From NCBI GenBank assembly GCA_003615045.1, contig ML014231.1, positions 1 to 59,314 on the forward strand: a stretch of 59,314 nucleotides of DNA, read 5' to 3'. Position 1 is the stretch's first letter. Every line of letters begins with the position of its first letter. This DNA comes from Caulochytrium protostelioides (taxonomy: Eukaryota; Chytridiomycota; Caulochytriomycetes; Caulochytriales; Caulochytriaceae). This document shows positions 21,748 to 32,205 of the stretch, piece by piece. The notes under the pieces were generated by a model. It was not told the origin of the DNA. It did no database searches and saw only the letters and a program-made list of their open reading frames with translations. The translations under genes were made by a program, and so were the position numbers.

Positions 21748-21949
21748 TCCTCTCGGCGCGTAGCGGGCCGACGGTGCTGACGACGCGGTCGTTCCTTCCT
21801 GTCGTCCCTGATTATCGTGCCGATGTATCTATCAAAAACACATTCTGTCGAGGCCCACCCGAGAGGTGAATAGGGAAGCGGTCGTCGCGATACCGACGGC
21901 GCTTGATGCAGGGTGGCCGGCGCCCAGACGACACCAGCCATGGGATGGA

Positions 21950-22486
21950 TCACGCGGCGAGCAAACGCTTGGCCACCTGGCTCAGGACCTTGCGGTCGAC
22001 GCGGCCGTCGGCGACAGCGCTCACGATGTCCGGGTGCTTCATGATGGCGCCCATGTTCGTGCTGCCGACGCTGCGGATGAGCGCTTCGAGCGCGTCGGTA
22101 GCCAGCGGCGCCGGCAGGTAGGCGCCGAGGAGCGCGGCCTCGCGCTCCTCCTTCTCGGCGAGATCCGCGCGGCCGTTGGCCGCATACGCCGCGGCCGACT
22201 CGCGGCGGCGCTTGATCGCCTGCTGGAGCAGCGGCGCCGCCGACGCCGCGGCCGCGGCCTGGCCCGCCTTTTCCGCATACGTCAGGTCCGCGACGAGCGC
22301 CTTAAGCAGCTGCGCCTCGGCGCTCTGCCGGGCCTTCATGGCGGCCATCATGTCGCGGCGCACGTGCGCCTTAAACGGCTCGAACGCCAGCGTCGCCGGC
22401 GCCGTCAGCCCGCGGCGCGGCAGGCGCACGGCAGACGCCGCGCCCACGCCGCCGCGCACGGCCGCGGCCAGGCACGGGTGCAGCAT
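21950..22486 (-). CDS. AIM41: Mitochondrial GatB/YqeY-domain protein (Aim41-like)
   Basis: 178 residues from the ATG at 22486. The N-terminus is Arg/Ala-rich with no acidic residues (through about residue 34), as expected of a mitochondrial presequence. A YqeY-type domain follows: an all-helical first part (KAHVRRDMMAAMKARQSAEA, LLKALVADLTYAEK), then the signature RADLAEKEEREAALLGAYLP. The tail domain includes TNMGAIMKHPDIVSAVADGR and ends VLSQVAKRLLAA, matching the conserved end of YqeY proteins. YqeY is related to the tail of the GatB amidotransferase subunit and is thought to act in tRNA-linked metabolism. Yeast Aim41 is mitochondrial with no defined reaction. It is divergent from the 816-residue gene across a 700-bp spacer. 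Confidence 0.85.
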   Translation of the reverse strand: MLHPCLAAAVRGGVGAASAVRLPRRGLTAPATLAFEPFKAHVRRDMMAAMKARQSAEAQLLKALVADLTYAEKAGQAAAAASAAPLLQQAIKRRRESAAAYAANGRADLAEKEEREAALLGAYLPAPLATDALEALIRSVGSTNMGAIMKHPDIVSAVADGRVDRKVLSQVAKRLLAA

Positions 22487-23185
22487 GTTCGTCCGCAGCG
22501 TTCGTCCGCAAGCAGCGTCAGCCAGAGAAACAACAAGGAGACGGTCGGAGCTCTCGACCTAGGATCGGCAAACAGCGTCGGCAAACAGCGTCGGCATCAG
22601 CATCAGCATCAGCATCAGCATCGGCACCAGCATCGGCATCAGCATCGGTACCAGCATCAGCACCAGCATCAGCACCAGCACCAGCATCACCCTGCTTGAC
22701 GGTGGCCACACGGCGCTGTGGACGCCGTTCATACTGGTCGCCGCGCATGGCTCGAGAGGGAAGCGGCGGCGGCCGGCGCCCATGAAGGGTGGTCGTAGCC
22801 CGCGGCGAGGGGCCTCGGAGGCGGAGGCAAGGCGCCGTGGCGGGCGCTGGCGTGGGGCGGGCGCCCGTGGCGGGTGGTGGCGGTTAAAGCGGCCAAGCGT
22901 CGCGCGAGCCCGACGATCGCGCCGCGGGCATCGGCGTCGCCCGTCGCTGGACGGCCCTCCGATGATGAGGGCGGCCATCCGATGATGGCCGCCGCAGCCG
23001 CGGCTCGCCGATGTCCCACTCGCCGCGATCGGCCGCGACGGTGCCTGGCTGCGATCAGTGCATGCGGCCGCCAACACCGACGCGGATCTCCCTCCGTCCT
23101 GCCCGCCGCTTCTCCGTCTCCCGCGATCTGCGCGCTGATTCGCCGTCTGTCGGTCTGCCGCGCCGTCGCCCTTCCCTGACTGGCC
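22487..23185. other. 700-bp divergent promoter region
   Basis: This lies between the AIM41 start (minus) and the start of the 816-residue protein (plus). It contains a CAGCAT hexanucleotide repeat and a short inverted repeat (gcggccat / atggccgc) near 22970-22995. There is no supported gene. Confidence 0.5.
22591..22689. repeat. CAGCAT/CGGCAT hexanucleotide microsatellite
   Basis: About 16 imperfect 6-base units begin about 105 bp upstream of the AIM41 start. Confidence 0.8.
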
Positions 23186-25450
23186 ATGATGGCGCCGGCC
23201 GGCCGCGCCCGCCGTGCGCCGCCGCCGAAGCGTCCGGACTGCGCTGTCCCTGCGGGCGCCGCCAAGACCGCCGCCGCCGCCGTTCTGATGGGCCACGTCG
23301 CGATCCCCGTGGGCGACGTGATGCCGGACGGCGGCTGGGCGGCCATCGCTGGCGTAGGACCGCTCCCGCCGGCGCTCGCGTGTGCCGCCGAGCCGTCGGC
23401 CGTGTCGCTGCCGCTGCCGCCGCCGCGGCTGCCGCGGCGGCTGCCGACCCCACGAACGCCACCACCGCGGCGGGACCACGCGATCTACGTCGAGCGCACG
23501 CGCACCGGCGGCCACCGGCTCGGCACGACGCCGCACGCGCAATGGCTGACCTCGCGCGCGCGGTTTGCCGACGCGCCGCCGCCGCCGCCATGGCGGACGC
23601 CGCCACCGCCGCCGCCACGGCGGGACGCGGCCCGGCCGCCGCGGGCACACGCGCTGCTGCCGCCGCCGCCGCCAGCGCCGTCGCCCCGTACGGCCGCCGA
23701 CGCCCTAAAGGGCACGCTCGAGGCCGAGCTGCGGCGCGCCGGTGAGCGCGTCGAGGCCGAGCTCGCCGGCGGCTGGGGCAGGCGCTTCGCCGCGGCGTCG
23801 CTGTCCTCATCGGCGTCGCTGTCCTCGTCGTCGCCGCCGCCGCCGCCGCCGCCCGCTCCGCCGCCCGCTCCGCCGCTCGCGCTCTCGCGCCACAGTCAGG
23901 CCTACGCCGCGTACATCCCGCACGTGGCACCTGTGCTGGCCGCGCCGGCGCTCGATCTGGCGCGGTTGCTCGGCGCCCGCCCGGCGGCCCCCGACGGCGA
24001 CGGCAGCGCCAATGCGTGGTCGATGCCGGCGCCGCCCCGGGTGGTGGCGATTCGCTGGCGGCCCGCCGACACCTCTTGGCTCGCCGCCCTGCTCGCCGCG
24101 CTCACGCCAGCGATCGCCGACCACATCGCCTGTGAGCCGCCGCCAGCGCTGCCTGAGGCCCCTCCCGGCATCGCGCTCCGCGTGCGCCTCGCCGCGACCG
24201 CTGCCGCGTGGCCGCTCACCCGGCTGCACGCGGTCCTCGCCGACGCCGCAGCAGCCGCGGTCCGCTCCCGTGGTCCGGACGCTGCGGAGGCCGCGCGCCG
24301 TGTCGCCAGCGAGATTGTCGTCGCGGCGCTTCCCGCGGCGCCGCAGGACGACGCGCAGGGACGCTGCGAGCGCCACGCGGCCCTCGTGCCCGAGCGCCAC
24401 GCGGCGTGGTCGGCCGCCGCCGCCGCCGCCGCTGACACGGTCGTGGCGCTCCTGCCGGCTGACGCGCCGCACTCCCTGGCCTGGCTCGTGGACACCGCCG
24501 ACGCGGCGACGCCGTCCCCAGCGCCCCTCCCGCACATCGTCGCCCTCCGCAGCGTGCCGTCGCTGCGCCCCGCGACGGCCCGCGCGCTGTGTGACGTGCC
24601 CGTCGGCGACCCCGCGTACCGCGCGCGCCTCGCCGCCCTCGTCGGCCACGCCGCCGGGTGGCTCGCCGTCACGTACCGCGAGGTCGACGGGTTCCGCCGC
24701 GCCGCGCAGGCGGCTGCCGCCCACGCGGCGCGCCAGCCCTCGACCGCCCATGTCGCGCCCGTCTGGTCGCGCCACCTCGCGGCCTCGCGCCGCATAGCCG
24801 CGTGCCTCTTTGACGACGCCGACCTATGCGAGCCGCCGCCCGACGCCTCGCCCCGCCCGCCGCTGGCCGCCGCCGTCGTGCGCGATCCGACGCCGCACGT
24901 GGTCCTGGTCATCGCTGCGCCGCACGCCGCGGCGCTCATCGACGCGCTGCATGCCGCAACCTACGCGGTCGTCGGCATCGCCTCCGTCGCGTCGCTCGCG
25001 CCGTGGCGTCCGCACCTCCGCGCGCTGCCGACAGGTCGCGAGGCCGCGGCGCCGCCCGCCGGGCTGGACGCCGCGGCGCCCGTGGTGGCGATCGCCGTGG
25101 CGCATGCCGCGATCGCGGCGCGGCTGGCCGGGCTCGCCGCGTCGCTCGGCGCCGGGCTCGCGCACGCCTGCGCCATCGCGATACCGTCCGACTGCGGCGC
25201 GCTGCCCCCGGCCCTAGGCGCACCGCCCCTCCTCGCGTGCCGCTGGGACGACGCGGCGCGACGGCACGTGCTCACCGTCGCCCCAGCATCGTGCGGGCGC
25301 GCGCCGCGCCGCGGCCTGCTCGCGCGGCCGGCGTGGGCGCTCGTGCTCCAGAGCCTGAGCGTACGGGCCCAGCCGCTGTGGACCGCCGCGGCCCGCGTCT
25401 ACGCAGCCGTCGCCGCCACCCCGCCCGCCTCGATGGCGGTCGTCGAGGCG

Positions 25451-25483
<33 letters not shown>

Positions 25484-25636
25484 GCATCGGCGCCGCCACC
25501 ATCGGGGCAGCCGCCGCCCGTCGGCGCCGCCGCCGTCGTGATCGCGCTGCCGGCGCGACCCGCGCCGGCGACCCTGACCACGTGGCGCGCCTGGCTCGCG
25601 CCCGAGACCACGCTGCATCTCCTCCGCCCGTCCTAG
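23186..25636 (+). CDS. Ala/Pro-rich protein of unknown function (816 aa)
   Basis: A single 816-residue frame beginning ATGATG (23186 or 23189). Residues 1-240 are mostly Pro/Ala/Arg low complexity with one more conserved-looking stretch (DHAIYVERTRTGGHRLGTTP). From about residue 240 the composition becomes that of folded helix/strand protein, although extremely Ala-rich. It includes PPRVVAIRWRPADTSWLAAL and, near residue 572, a strand-helix-strand-like segment (PHVVLVIAAPHAAALIDALH) faintly reminiscent of a nucleoside-diphosphate-kinase-like fold. No catalytic motif is visible and I do not recognise the family. Its conserved length and ordinary third-position GC make it a credible gene. It converges on IFT52 with a 210-bp gap. 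Confidence 0.65.
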
Positions 25637-25846
25637 CGCCCCCCTCTGGGCGCGAGGCGGGCGCCCGGCCCGCCGCGGCCCGCCGGCCTCCTCCCTCCCT
25701 TTCGCTCCCCCTTCCACCTCATAGAGCCGACGGCGCCCGGCGGCGAGCCGGCGATGCCGTCGGCGCCATACGGCAGCCTCGCAGGAGCCATGCCGCCCCT
25801 CCTGACAATCGATTCGTACGTGTGTTGGTGATTAACGCGGCATTGA

Positions 25847-27325
25847 CTAGTCGCTCTTTTTCCAGTCGACGATGGCCTGGAAGACGAAATGCAGGATCTC
25901 GGCGGGCGTGGGTGCCGGCGCGACCACCGCGGGACTCGACGTGTCGTCGTGAGCGGCGGCGGTGGCGGCCAGCTGGCGCTGGCGCTCCTTCTGGAGGTGG
26001 GCCGTGACGCCGAGGATGCGGCCGCAGGCCTGGACGTAGTACTCGACGTCGGCGTCGGTGCATTTGTTGGTGACCTGGGCGATGCGCGTGCGCTGGCTCG
26101 CGAACGCGCTGTCCAAGTCGAAGAGCTCGAGCTGCGGCGGGTCAAGGTCCGTGAGGGTCGGCGTGAATGTGGCGGGCTCGAGCGGCGGCAGCGGGACCTC
26201 GAACTGCGGCTGGATCAGGGTCAGCGGCTCCTTCTTGAGCCCGAGCTTCGGATACGCCTTGAGGACCTCAGGCACCAGGGTCGTGTTGAAGCGGAAGATG
26301 TGGGTATCGAACAGCGCCGTGAAGTCGCGCGGGATCTCGTCGTTGTCCTGGAGGCACGCGCGCAGCGACCGCGACAGCGACGCGATGTCGGGCACAGTAT
26401 GGTAGTCGGCGAGGTCGGGGTCCTGCGCGTCGAGCGTGTTGAGCGAGAGCTGCGGCGAGGTCAGCAGCTCGACGAGCGTCGTGCCCAGCAGCAGGTTGTC
26501 CTCCTTCTCGACGTAGGCGTCCATCAGCATCTGGACCGACCCGAGGACCATGACCTTGCCGGCGTTGGGCGTCATGTGCACCGCGCCGACGGGCACACTC
26601 ACGGGAAAGCAGTCGGTGCTAGTCGACAGCAGCGCGACGGCGGGCTTGACGGCCGTCAGCGTTGCGCCGAACGGGTACACGAACGCGAGCGAGCCGTCGT
26701 CGCCCTGGGCCAGCGGGTCCGCGTCACCGTCGCCACCAGTCGCCGCTGCGTCTGGCCGCCGCGGCTGTTTGCCCGCCACGCGGCTGATCTCGCGGTTGAG
26801 GATCCCACGCGTGATCAGGCTCTCCTTCGGGTGGAAGTAGGTCCCGCCGTACGTGGCGCGGACGACGCCGTCCGGGTTAACGATGATGCCGAGCTCCTCG
26901 AGCAGATAGTTGAAGTTGGTGTTGGTCTGCGGCTCGCCGCCCTCCTCGCTGAGGAAGAGGATCGCGCCGCCCTGCGCCAGGTACGCCTGCAGCATCGCAA
27001 ACTCCGCCATCGACAGCGGCTCGCGCGGGCTTCCGAAGATGAGCAGCGTCGCGCCGCGCAGCTTCTCCAGTGCCAGCGCGTCCTTGTACGCCTGCACGTG
27101 GAAACGCGTCCGCAGCGCCGCGCCGAACACCTTGAGGCCGGACGCGAGCGTCGCCGTCTCGCGCTTCGCTGCCATCACGTACACGAGCGGCTGCACGCGC
27201 GCGTCCCGCGCCGCTACGCGGTACTGCGGCGACGACGAGGGGCTCGCATACGCCGTCTCCCGCGTGCTGCCGGCGGCGCCCGCGGCGCCCGCGGCCAGCG
27301 TGGAGTCGCGGCGGCCGGCCAGCAT
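25847..27325 (-). CDS. IFT52: Intraflagellar transport protein 52 (IFT52)
   Basis: 492 residues from the ATG at 27325. The frame is open further upstream but without protein-like sequence, so I chose this start; animal IFT52 has about 437 residues. The N-terminal GIFT domain is clear: RFHVQAYKDALALEKLRGAT, LLIFGSPREPLSMAEFAML, LAQGGAILFLSEEGGE, and the hallmark NTNFNYLLEELGIIVNPDGV followed by VRATYGGTYFHPKESLITRG. A family-typical second part includes GKVMVLGSVQMLMDAYVEKE and FRFNTTLVPEVLKAYPKLGL. The C-terminal part (QPQFEVPLPPLEPATF onward) carries the segments that contact IFT88, IFT46 and IFT70. A 36-residue Asp/Gly/Arg linker is inserted in the middle. IFT52 is an IFT-B1 core subunit required to build the flagellum, so this gene marks a flagellated life stage. 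Confidence 0.93.
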   Translation of the reverse strand: MLAGRRDSTLAAGAAGAAGSTRETAYASPSSSPQYRVAARDARVQPLVYVMAAKRETATLASGLKVFGAALRTRFHVQAYKDALALEKLRGATLLIFGSPREPLSMAEFAMLQAYLAQGGAILFLSEEGGEPQTNTNFNYLLEELGIIVNPDGVVRATYGGTYFHPKESLITRGILNREISRVAGKQPRRPDAAATGGDGDADPLAQGDDGSLAFVYPFGATLTAVKPAVALLSTSTDCFPVSVPVGAVHMTPNAGKVMVLGSVQMLMDAYVEKEDNLLLGTTLVELLTSPQLSLNTLDAQDPDLADYHTVPDIASLSRSLRACLQDNDEIPRDFTALFDTHIFRFNTTLVPEVLKAYPKLGLKKEPLTLIQPQFEVPLPPLEPATFTPTLTDLDPPQLELFDLDSAFASQRTRIAQVTNKCTDADVEYYVQACGRILGVTAHLQKERQRQLAATAAAHDDTSSPAVVAPAPTPAEILHFVFQAIVDWKKSD

Positions 27326-28304
27326 GGCGGGAAGCGATGGGGCGCGGTGGCAGCGACCGTGAGAGTGACGGCGGCGGCCTGACCGGAGGTCTACAGGGTA
27401 TCGCCGAAGTTGGCGGGAGATGAGGCGGCCAGCGAGCAACGATCGCCGTGCAAGGCACGTCACACAAGCGAGACGGGAAGAGGCGAGGCCCGGGACGCTC
27501 TGGGGACGAGGAGGGCCCAACACGCATTCCCAGCATCGACATCGTCGACGCTCTTGCTGATGCCTCCGGCCGCTACGTTCCGATGCGATTCGATGCAGGA
27601 GCGGCGTCAGGCCCTTGGCAGGATCGCTGGTACGAGAGCGGAAGTATACCTGAGATCTGCGGCGGTGTTGCCGCCAATCAGGATCGGAGAGGTGCCCTGC
27701 CTAGCTCAGCCCTGCCCCGCCGGCGGACCGCCAGCACCGGGGGCGATCGTTCTTTTCACGCGGCGGAAGGCCTCGCTGAGGGTTCGACGCGGGGGGACCT
27801 GACCTTCTGCCCGCGCCACCGGAAGCGCGTTGGCTCAACCAACATCCAAACGGGGATCTCACGTCCACAACAGGGATGGCGTACAGCACGGAAAACAGAT
27901 GGCGCACGGCACGCCGAAGGGGCGACCACCACGACCCGTGTGATCCATCCAGACGAAACGGCAACGGCGACGACGACACCCTCCGAGGGCCGTCGCTGGC
28001 ATTCATGACCGTCCCCACGGGCGACTGTGTCGTTGGATGCTGGTGGTTGTCGACTCCATGTCGAAGACGGCAAACGGGATGCGTCCAACGGGATGCGTCA
28101 TCAACTAGGGCCGGGTGATGGTGGTCTTCTTGGGCCTTATCTATCTCTACATCTCTTCGTTCGAATCGAACGCTACGGACGCCGCCTCGACGGAATTCCT
28201 GAAGACCGCGATGCGCCAGCCGAAGCAAGTTCATGCATGGCAATGAGAGCGTGGGGTGGCGTCTCCCGGAGGCTACTGGATGACCTCCGTTTCTCGCGCT
28301 TTGA
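27326..28304. other. Intergenic region between IFT52 and the PPR gene
   Basis: About 980 bp upstream of IFT52 and downstream of the PPR gene (both minus). Open frames on both strands, including one of about 220 codons overlapping the PPR stop, lack any domain. I see no gene and no clear repeat. Confidence 0.5.
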
Positions 28305-31052
28305 TCAACTCTGCGGATCCACCAGATCCTCGATCCCGTCCGTAATTTCGGGCGCCAGCTCCTCAAAGAAGGCCTCGATCTCGCGGCGCAGCGCGTGGTG
28401 GCCGTGCTCCCGGAGCATTCGGAGCACTTCCAGGCCGAACGACGGCGTCAGCGTCGCTTCCTCGATCATCGTCAGCAGCCGCCGCTGCAAGTCCCGCGCC
28501 TCGCCGAGCCGCGCGCAGATGAGGGCGAGCAGCTCGTTGCTCCGCGGCGTTAGCGGCCATGGCGGTGACGACGCTGACGACGACGACGACGACGACGACG
28601 ACGATCCGGGTGGCGACTGCCGGTGCATCTCGAGCAGCGCCGTCAGGGTCGCGCCGCGACCCATATCAGCCACGCCGGCGAGGAAGGCTTCCACAACATC
28701 GGCATCCAGCGCCACGTGCTGCGCGCGACACTGCGTGTCGTAGGCCGTCCAGACGCGCACCAAGTCGAGCAGCGCGTGCTCACGGTGATGCAGCGTCAGC
28801 ATGGCGAGGACCGCGCGGCTCGACAGCGGGATGTGGCGCGCGCGCAGCTCCGCATACAGCGTCTTGGCCAGGGCGGCGTTGGTGGCGTCGGCTGACGCGG
28901 CGCCGAGCTGGCGATGCACATCGGTGAGGTCGGCAAACCCGTGGCCCGCCGTCACATCCTCGCTCGGCGGCGTCAACGGTCGACGGTGGTCGCGGTTGGC
29001 CTCCGCCACTTCGGTCGAAGACGCTTTGGCGTGCTCCGCGGCGTCCTGAAAGACCAAATCGTAGAGGAGCTGGTTCAGCGACTTCTGATGCGTCTGGAAC
29101 ACGTGACGGTGCGCGTCGGTCGCGTCGGCGCTGCCGCCGGCCGCCGCATCGGAGGTGGCGGAAGCCGGGCTGACCGTTTTGAGGCAGCGTAGCACGTGCA
29201 TCGCGAGAAACGGCGCCTTCTGGGTGAAGCACGTTTCAAGCAGCTCCACGAGCAGATACGCGGGCAGCCCCTCACGGGAGGGGCGCGACGGCGAAGACGA
29301 CGCCGATGCGCCGCGCCGCGCGGTGGGGGGCGGCGTGCCATGCGCCGCGAACGCACTCGTCTGGACGGCCTGCGTCGCGACCAGCACGGCGCGGTGGATG
29401 TAGCCTTGGGCCAGCATGCACTCGCAGACCATGCGGTAGGTCTCGCCGTCGACTTCGCGGGCCGCATGGGCCTCCGTATACACGCGCCACACCTTCGCCG
29501 CGTCGCCCTGGTAGGCGTAGGCCTGGATGAGGCAGTTATACTGCTGGGTAAGTAGCGACATGCCGCGGCTCTTGAGCTGCGCGGCAATGCGGTCGACGCC
29601 GGCGACGTCGTAGACGTGGGCGAAGGCCTTCATGGCCAGGGTCAGCGACTTGGCCGAGATGTCGATGCCCTGGGTGTTCATGGAAGTCAGCAATGCGACG
29701 AGGGCAGCGGTATGGCCGCCCTCCGACATGTGCAGCAGGACCTGCTCATACATTGCGCGGGTGACCGGGATCCCCTTCGCGCGCATGGCCGCGATTTCGC
29801 GCATGACGCGCTCGACATCGCCGCTGCGGCCCAGGGCGCCAATGTACACCGTATATGCGGGCCCATCGGGCTGAAGAGCATCGGCCTGCTGCATCTGCTG
29901 GAAGAGGGACGCCACCTGCTCATAGTCGCCGGCACGGCTATACCCGCTCATCAGCGTCGTGTACAGGACGAGGTCGTGCGACCCGCCGAGTCCCGGGATG
30001 GCGTCAAAGAAGCGCTGGGCTTGCGCGAGCTGCCCGCGGCGGCAGTAGAGCCCGACCAGGGTGTTGAACGTCGCGTTGCTGCAGACCACGTCGTCCGCGC
30101 GCATCGCCGCGAGCAGCCGCTCGACGTCGTCGGGGCGGTCGGCTTCCAGGTAGCCGGTGAGCAGCGTGTCGTAGTGACAGGCAGCGGGTGTAATCCCGTT
30201 GGAGGCCATCGTCTGCAAGAAGGCCTCGGCCTGGTCGAAGCGGCCCTGGCGCACGTACGCGTCGAGGTAGATCACATACGTGTCCGCATTCGGCTCGAGT
30301 CCGGCGGTCTCGAGCTCCTGCAAGGTCTCGTTCAAGGACCGCACATCGGCCTCGCGGTTCGCTTTGGCCTTGAAGCGGAGCCGCGCATTGTAGTGACCCG
30401 TCTCAACCGGGATCCCCAGCTGGCGCATGTGCTGGAAGACCTGCTCGATGTGGTAGATCGTGGGGCCGTCGAGCTGGCTCAGGTGGCGCAGCAGGCCCTC
30501 AAACAGACTCGAGGTCCATCGGAACTGCGGAAGCTTGGTGATCGCCAGGTACGTCGCCCACGTGGCCTGCCAGTCGCGTGCACGCAGCTGCCGCTGGAAC
30601 GAGGCGTATAGCTGTGCGACGGACGGCTCGTGCGATGACGACGCCGACGGCCGGAACGACGACGACGGTTGGAACGCCGACGCCGATGATGGTAACGACG
30701 TCGTGGTATGATGATAAGCGTCGACGGCGGTGGCCACGTGCGAGGCGGGCGCGAGCACCACCGGTCCGCGTGGCTTGGCTCTTGGCGCGCGCTCGGACGC
30801 CGTCGCAGTCGCGCGTTTGGAGAGACGGGGGCTCGGGCGAGCCCATACGCTGGACGTCGTCGACAGGGTGCGCGCGACGGGCGACGGCGGCACGCTGCCG
30901 CGGGGATCCAGCGCGGCGAATGACGGCGTCCGGGCCGGGAACGCGGGCAGCTGCGGGCGAAGCCAGACGCTCAGCGGGATTCGTAGCAGACCGGACGCAG
31001 ACGGCACCAGCAGACGGCGCGGGCACCGCGGAGGCGACGGCATGGCGGCCAT
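28305..31052 (-). CDS. Pentatricopeptide repeat (PPR) protein, probably mitochondrial
   Basis: 915 residues from the ATG at 31052; a second ATG follows three codons later. The N-terminus (MAAMPSPPRCPRRLLVPSAS) is Arg/Ser/Pro-rich with no acidic residues and is a plausible mitochondrial presequence. A Ser-rich region leads to a tract of at least eight 35-residue PPR motifs between about residues 255 and 530, for example NADTYVIYLDAYVRQGRFDQ, NATFNTLVGLYCRRGQLAQA and LVLYTTLMSGYSRAGDYEQV. The C-terminal third is helical with some weaker repeats and a poly-Ser run near residue 858. PPR proteins bind single-stranded RNA and act in organellar RNA processing, stability or translation. The specific target cannot be read from sequence. 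It is divergent from SEC6 across 1.15 kb. Confidence 0.88.
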   Translation of the reverse strand: MAAMPSPPRCPRRLLVPSASGLLRIPLSVWLRPQLPAFPARTPSFAALDPRGSVPPSPVARTLSTTSSVWARPSPRLSKRATATASERAPRAKPRGPVVLAPASHVATAVDAYHHTTTSLPSSASAFQPSSSFRPSASSSHEPSVAQLYASFQRQLRARDWQATWATYLAITKLPQFRWTSSLFEGLLRHLSQLDGPTIYHIEQVFQHMRQLGIPVETGHYNARLRFKAKANREADVRSLNETLQELETAGLEPNADTYVIYLDAYVRQGRFDQAEAFLQTMASNGITPAACHYDTLLTGYLEADRPDDVERLLAAMRADDVVCSNATFNTLVGLYCRRGQLAQAQRFFDAIPGLGGSHDLVLYTTLMSGYSRAGDYEQVASLFQQMQQADALQPDGPAYTVYIGALGRSGDVERVMREIAAMRAKGIPVTRAMYEQVLLHMSEGGHTAALVALLTSMNTQGIDISAKSLTLAMKAFAHVYDVAGVDRIAAQLKSRGMSLLTQQYNCLIQAYAYQGDAAKVWRVYTEAHAAREVDGETYRMVCECMLAQGYIHRAVLVATQAVQTSAFAAHGTPPPTARRGASASSSPSRPSREGLPAYLLVELLETCFTQKAPFLAMHVLRCLKTVSPASATSDAAAGGSADATDAHRHVFQTHQKSLNQLLYDLVFQDAAEHAKASSTEVAEANRDHRRPLTPPSEDVTAGHGFADLTDVHRQLGAASADATNAALAKTLYAELRARHIPLSSRAVLAMLTLHHREHALLDLVRVWTAYDTQCRAQHVALDADVVEAFLAGVADMGRGATLTALLEMHRQSPPGSSSSSSSSSSASSPPWPLTPRSNELLALICARLGEARDLQRRLLTMIEEATLTPSFGLEVLRMLREHGHHALRREIEAFFEELAPEITDGIEDLVDPQS

Positions 31053-32205
31053 CCCGCGCGGATCAGCGAGTGGCGAGCAAGAATGCGGGTAATGCGAGAA
31101 TGCGAGCGGGGATGCCAGCGAGGATGCGAGCGGGGCCGGTGACGGCTCCTGGACGGCGCGTGGCTCAGCAACAGCAGCAATAGCAACCGCCAACCGTTGC
31201 GATCGGCATGTCTCTAATCAGCGCTTGATACGCCCTCCCGCGTCGGGGGGAACGTCGAGAGATACTCGAGGTCGTTGCTGCACGCGCTGGCACGAGGATC
31301 CGGATCCACGGGGCACGAAGCCGACTGATGCGGGTCGGTGGTTCAAGCGTCGTCGTCTCGGGGAGCGGGCGAATGAGAGGTATGATGGGGGTATCGGGGA
31401 CGGGCGTCCGGAACGGCAAAGCGTGGGCGGGTATGTCCAATGATGAGTCAGGTCGGCGTCGGTAGTCAGTATCAGAGTCGGTGTCAGAGTCGGTGTCGGA
31501 GTCGAGAACGATGGGATGCGAAAGTGCCGACCAGAGACGCCCCGTCCCTAAGACCAACCACCGGCATCGTGTATGTGCGCGCGTCATGGCACACCACGTC
31601 GTCGCGAGCAGACGGACGGACTCTGCGCGCCAAGCGAAGGACGACGTCGCACGTGTCAGTGTTCATCCGGCCCGAACGCGGAGCGCTGGGCGGCCCGAAG
31701 GCAGCCGCCGGCGGGTCACTCGGCCGGTCGCCCATCTCCGCAATCTCCGCTAGGAAGCTTTTCGGCCGCTAAGCCACATGTGTGGCGCATCTCCCCGCGC
31801 CCGACGGGGGCCGTGTCCCGACCGCGCCACCGCATGGCGTGCGGCCCTCGGCGTCTTTGCCATGCCGCGATCGACACCCGCTGGCGTGTGGATCGGCACA
31901 CCGGGCGATGGCGTCGCATACCCGCCCTCCTGTTGATCTCAGAGCGGCGCGCGCATGCGGAGCGACCGCTTCCTCCTGTCGGAGACTCCTGTCCGGACCT
32001 GCCGTCTCCCGTTGTGATTATCGCCTCTGACCCCGTATCAGGGTCGCGTCCGCCCTCTCCGTCGACCCCTACCTGCGTGGCCTACATCACCTGCATTGCC
32101 TGCATTACCTGCTTCACCTGTTTCGCCTACGTCATCTGCTGCGGCCCTCGCGCATCCTTTCCTGACGGCGGCATCTCCCCACGGAGGGAGGCGGACTACC
32201 TGACG
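31053..32205. other. Divergent promoter region between PPR gene and SEC6
   Basis: 1.15 kb with no supported gene. A short direct repeat of cagagtcggtgt units lies at about 31470-31503. The SEC6 frame remains open upstream of its chosen ATG, but that sequence is not exocyst-like. Confidence 0.5.

Noticed and set aside
27701-28366. Open frame of about 220 codons overlapping the 3' end of the PPR gene
   Set aside because: It starts inside the PPR coding sequence in another frame and shows no domain.
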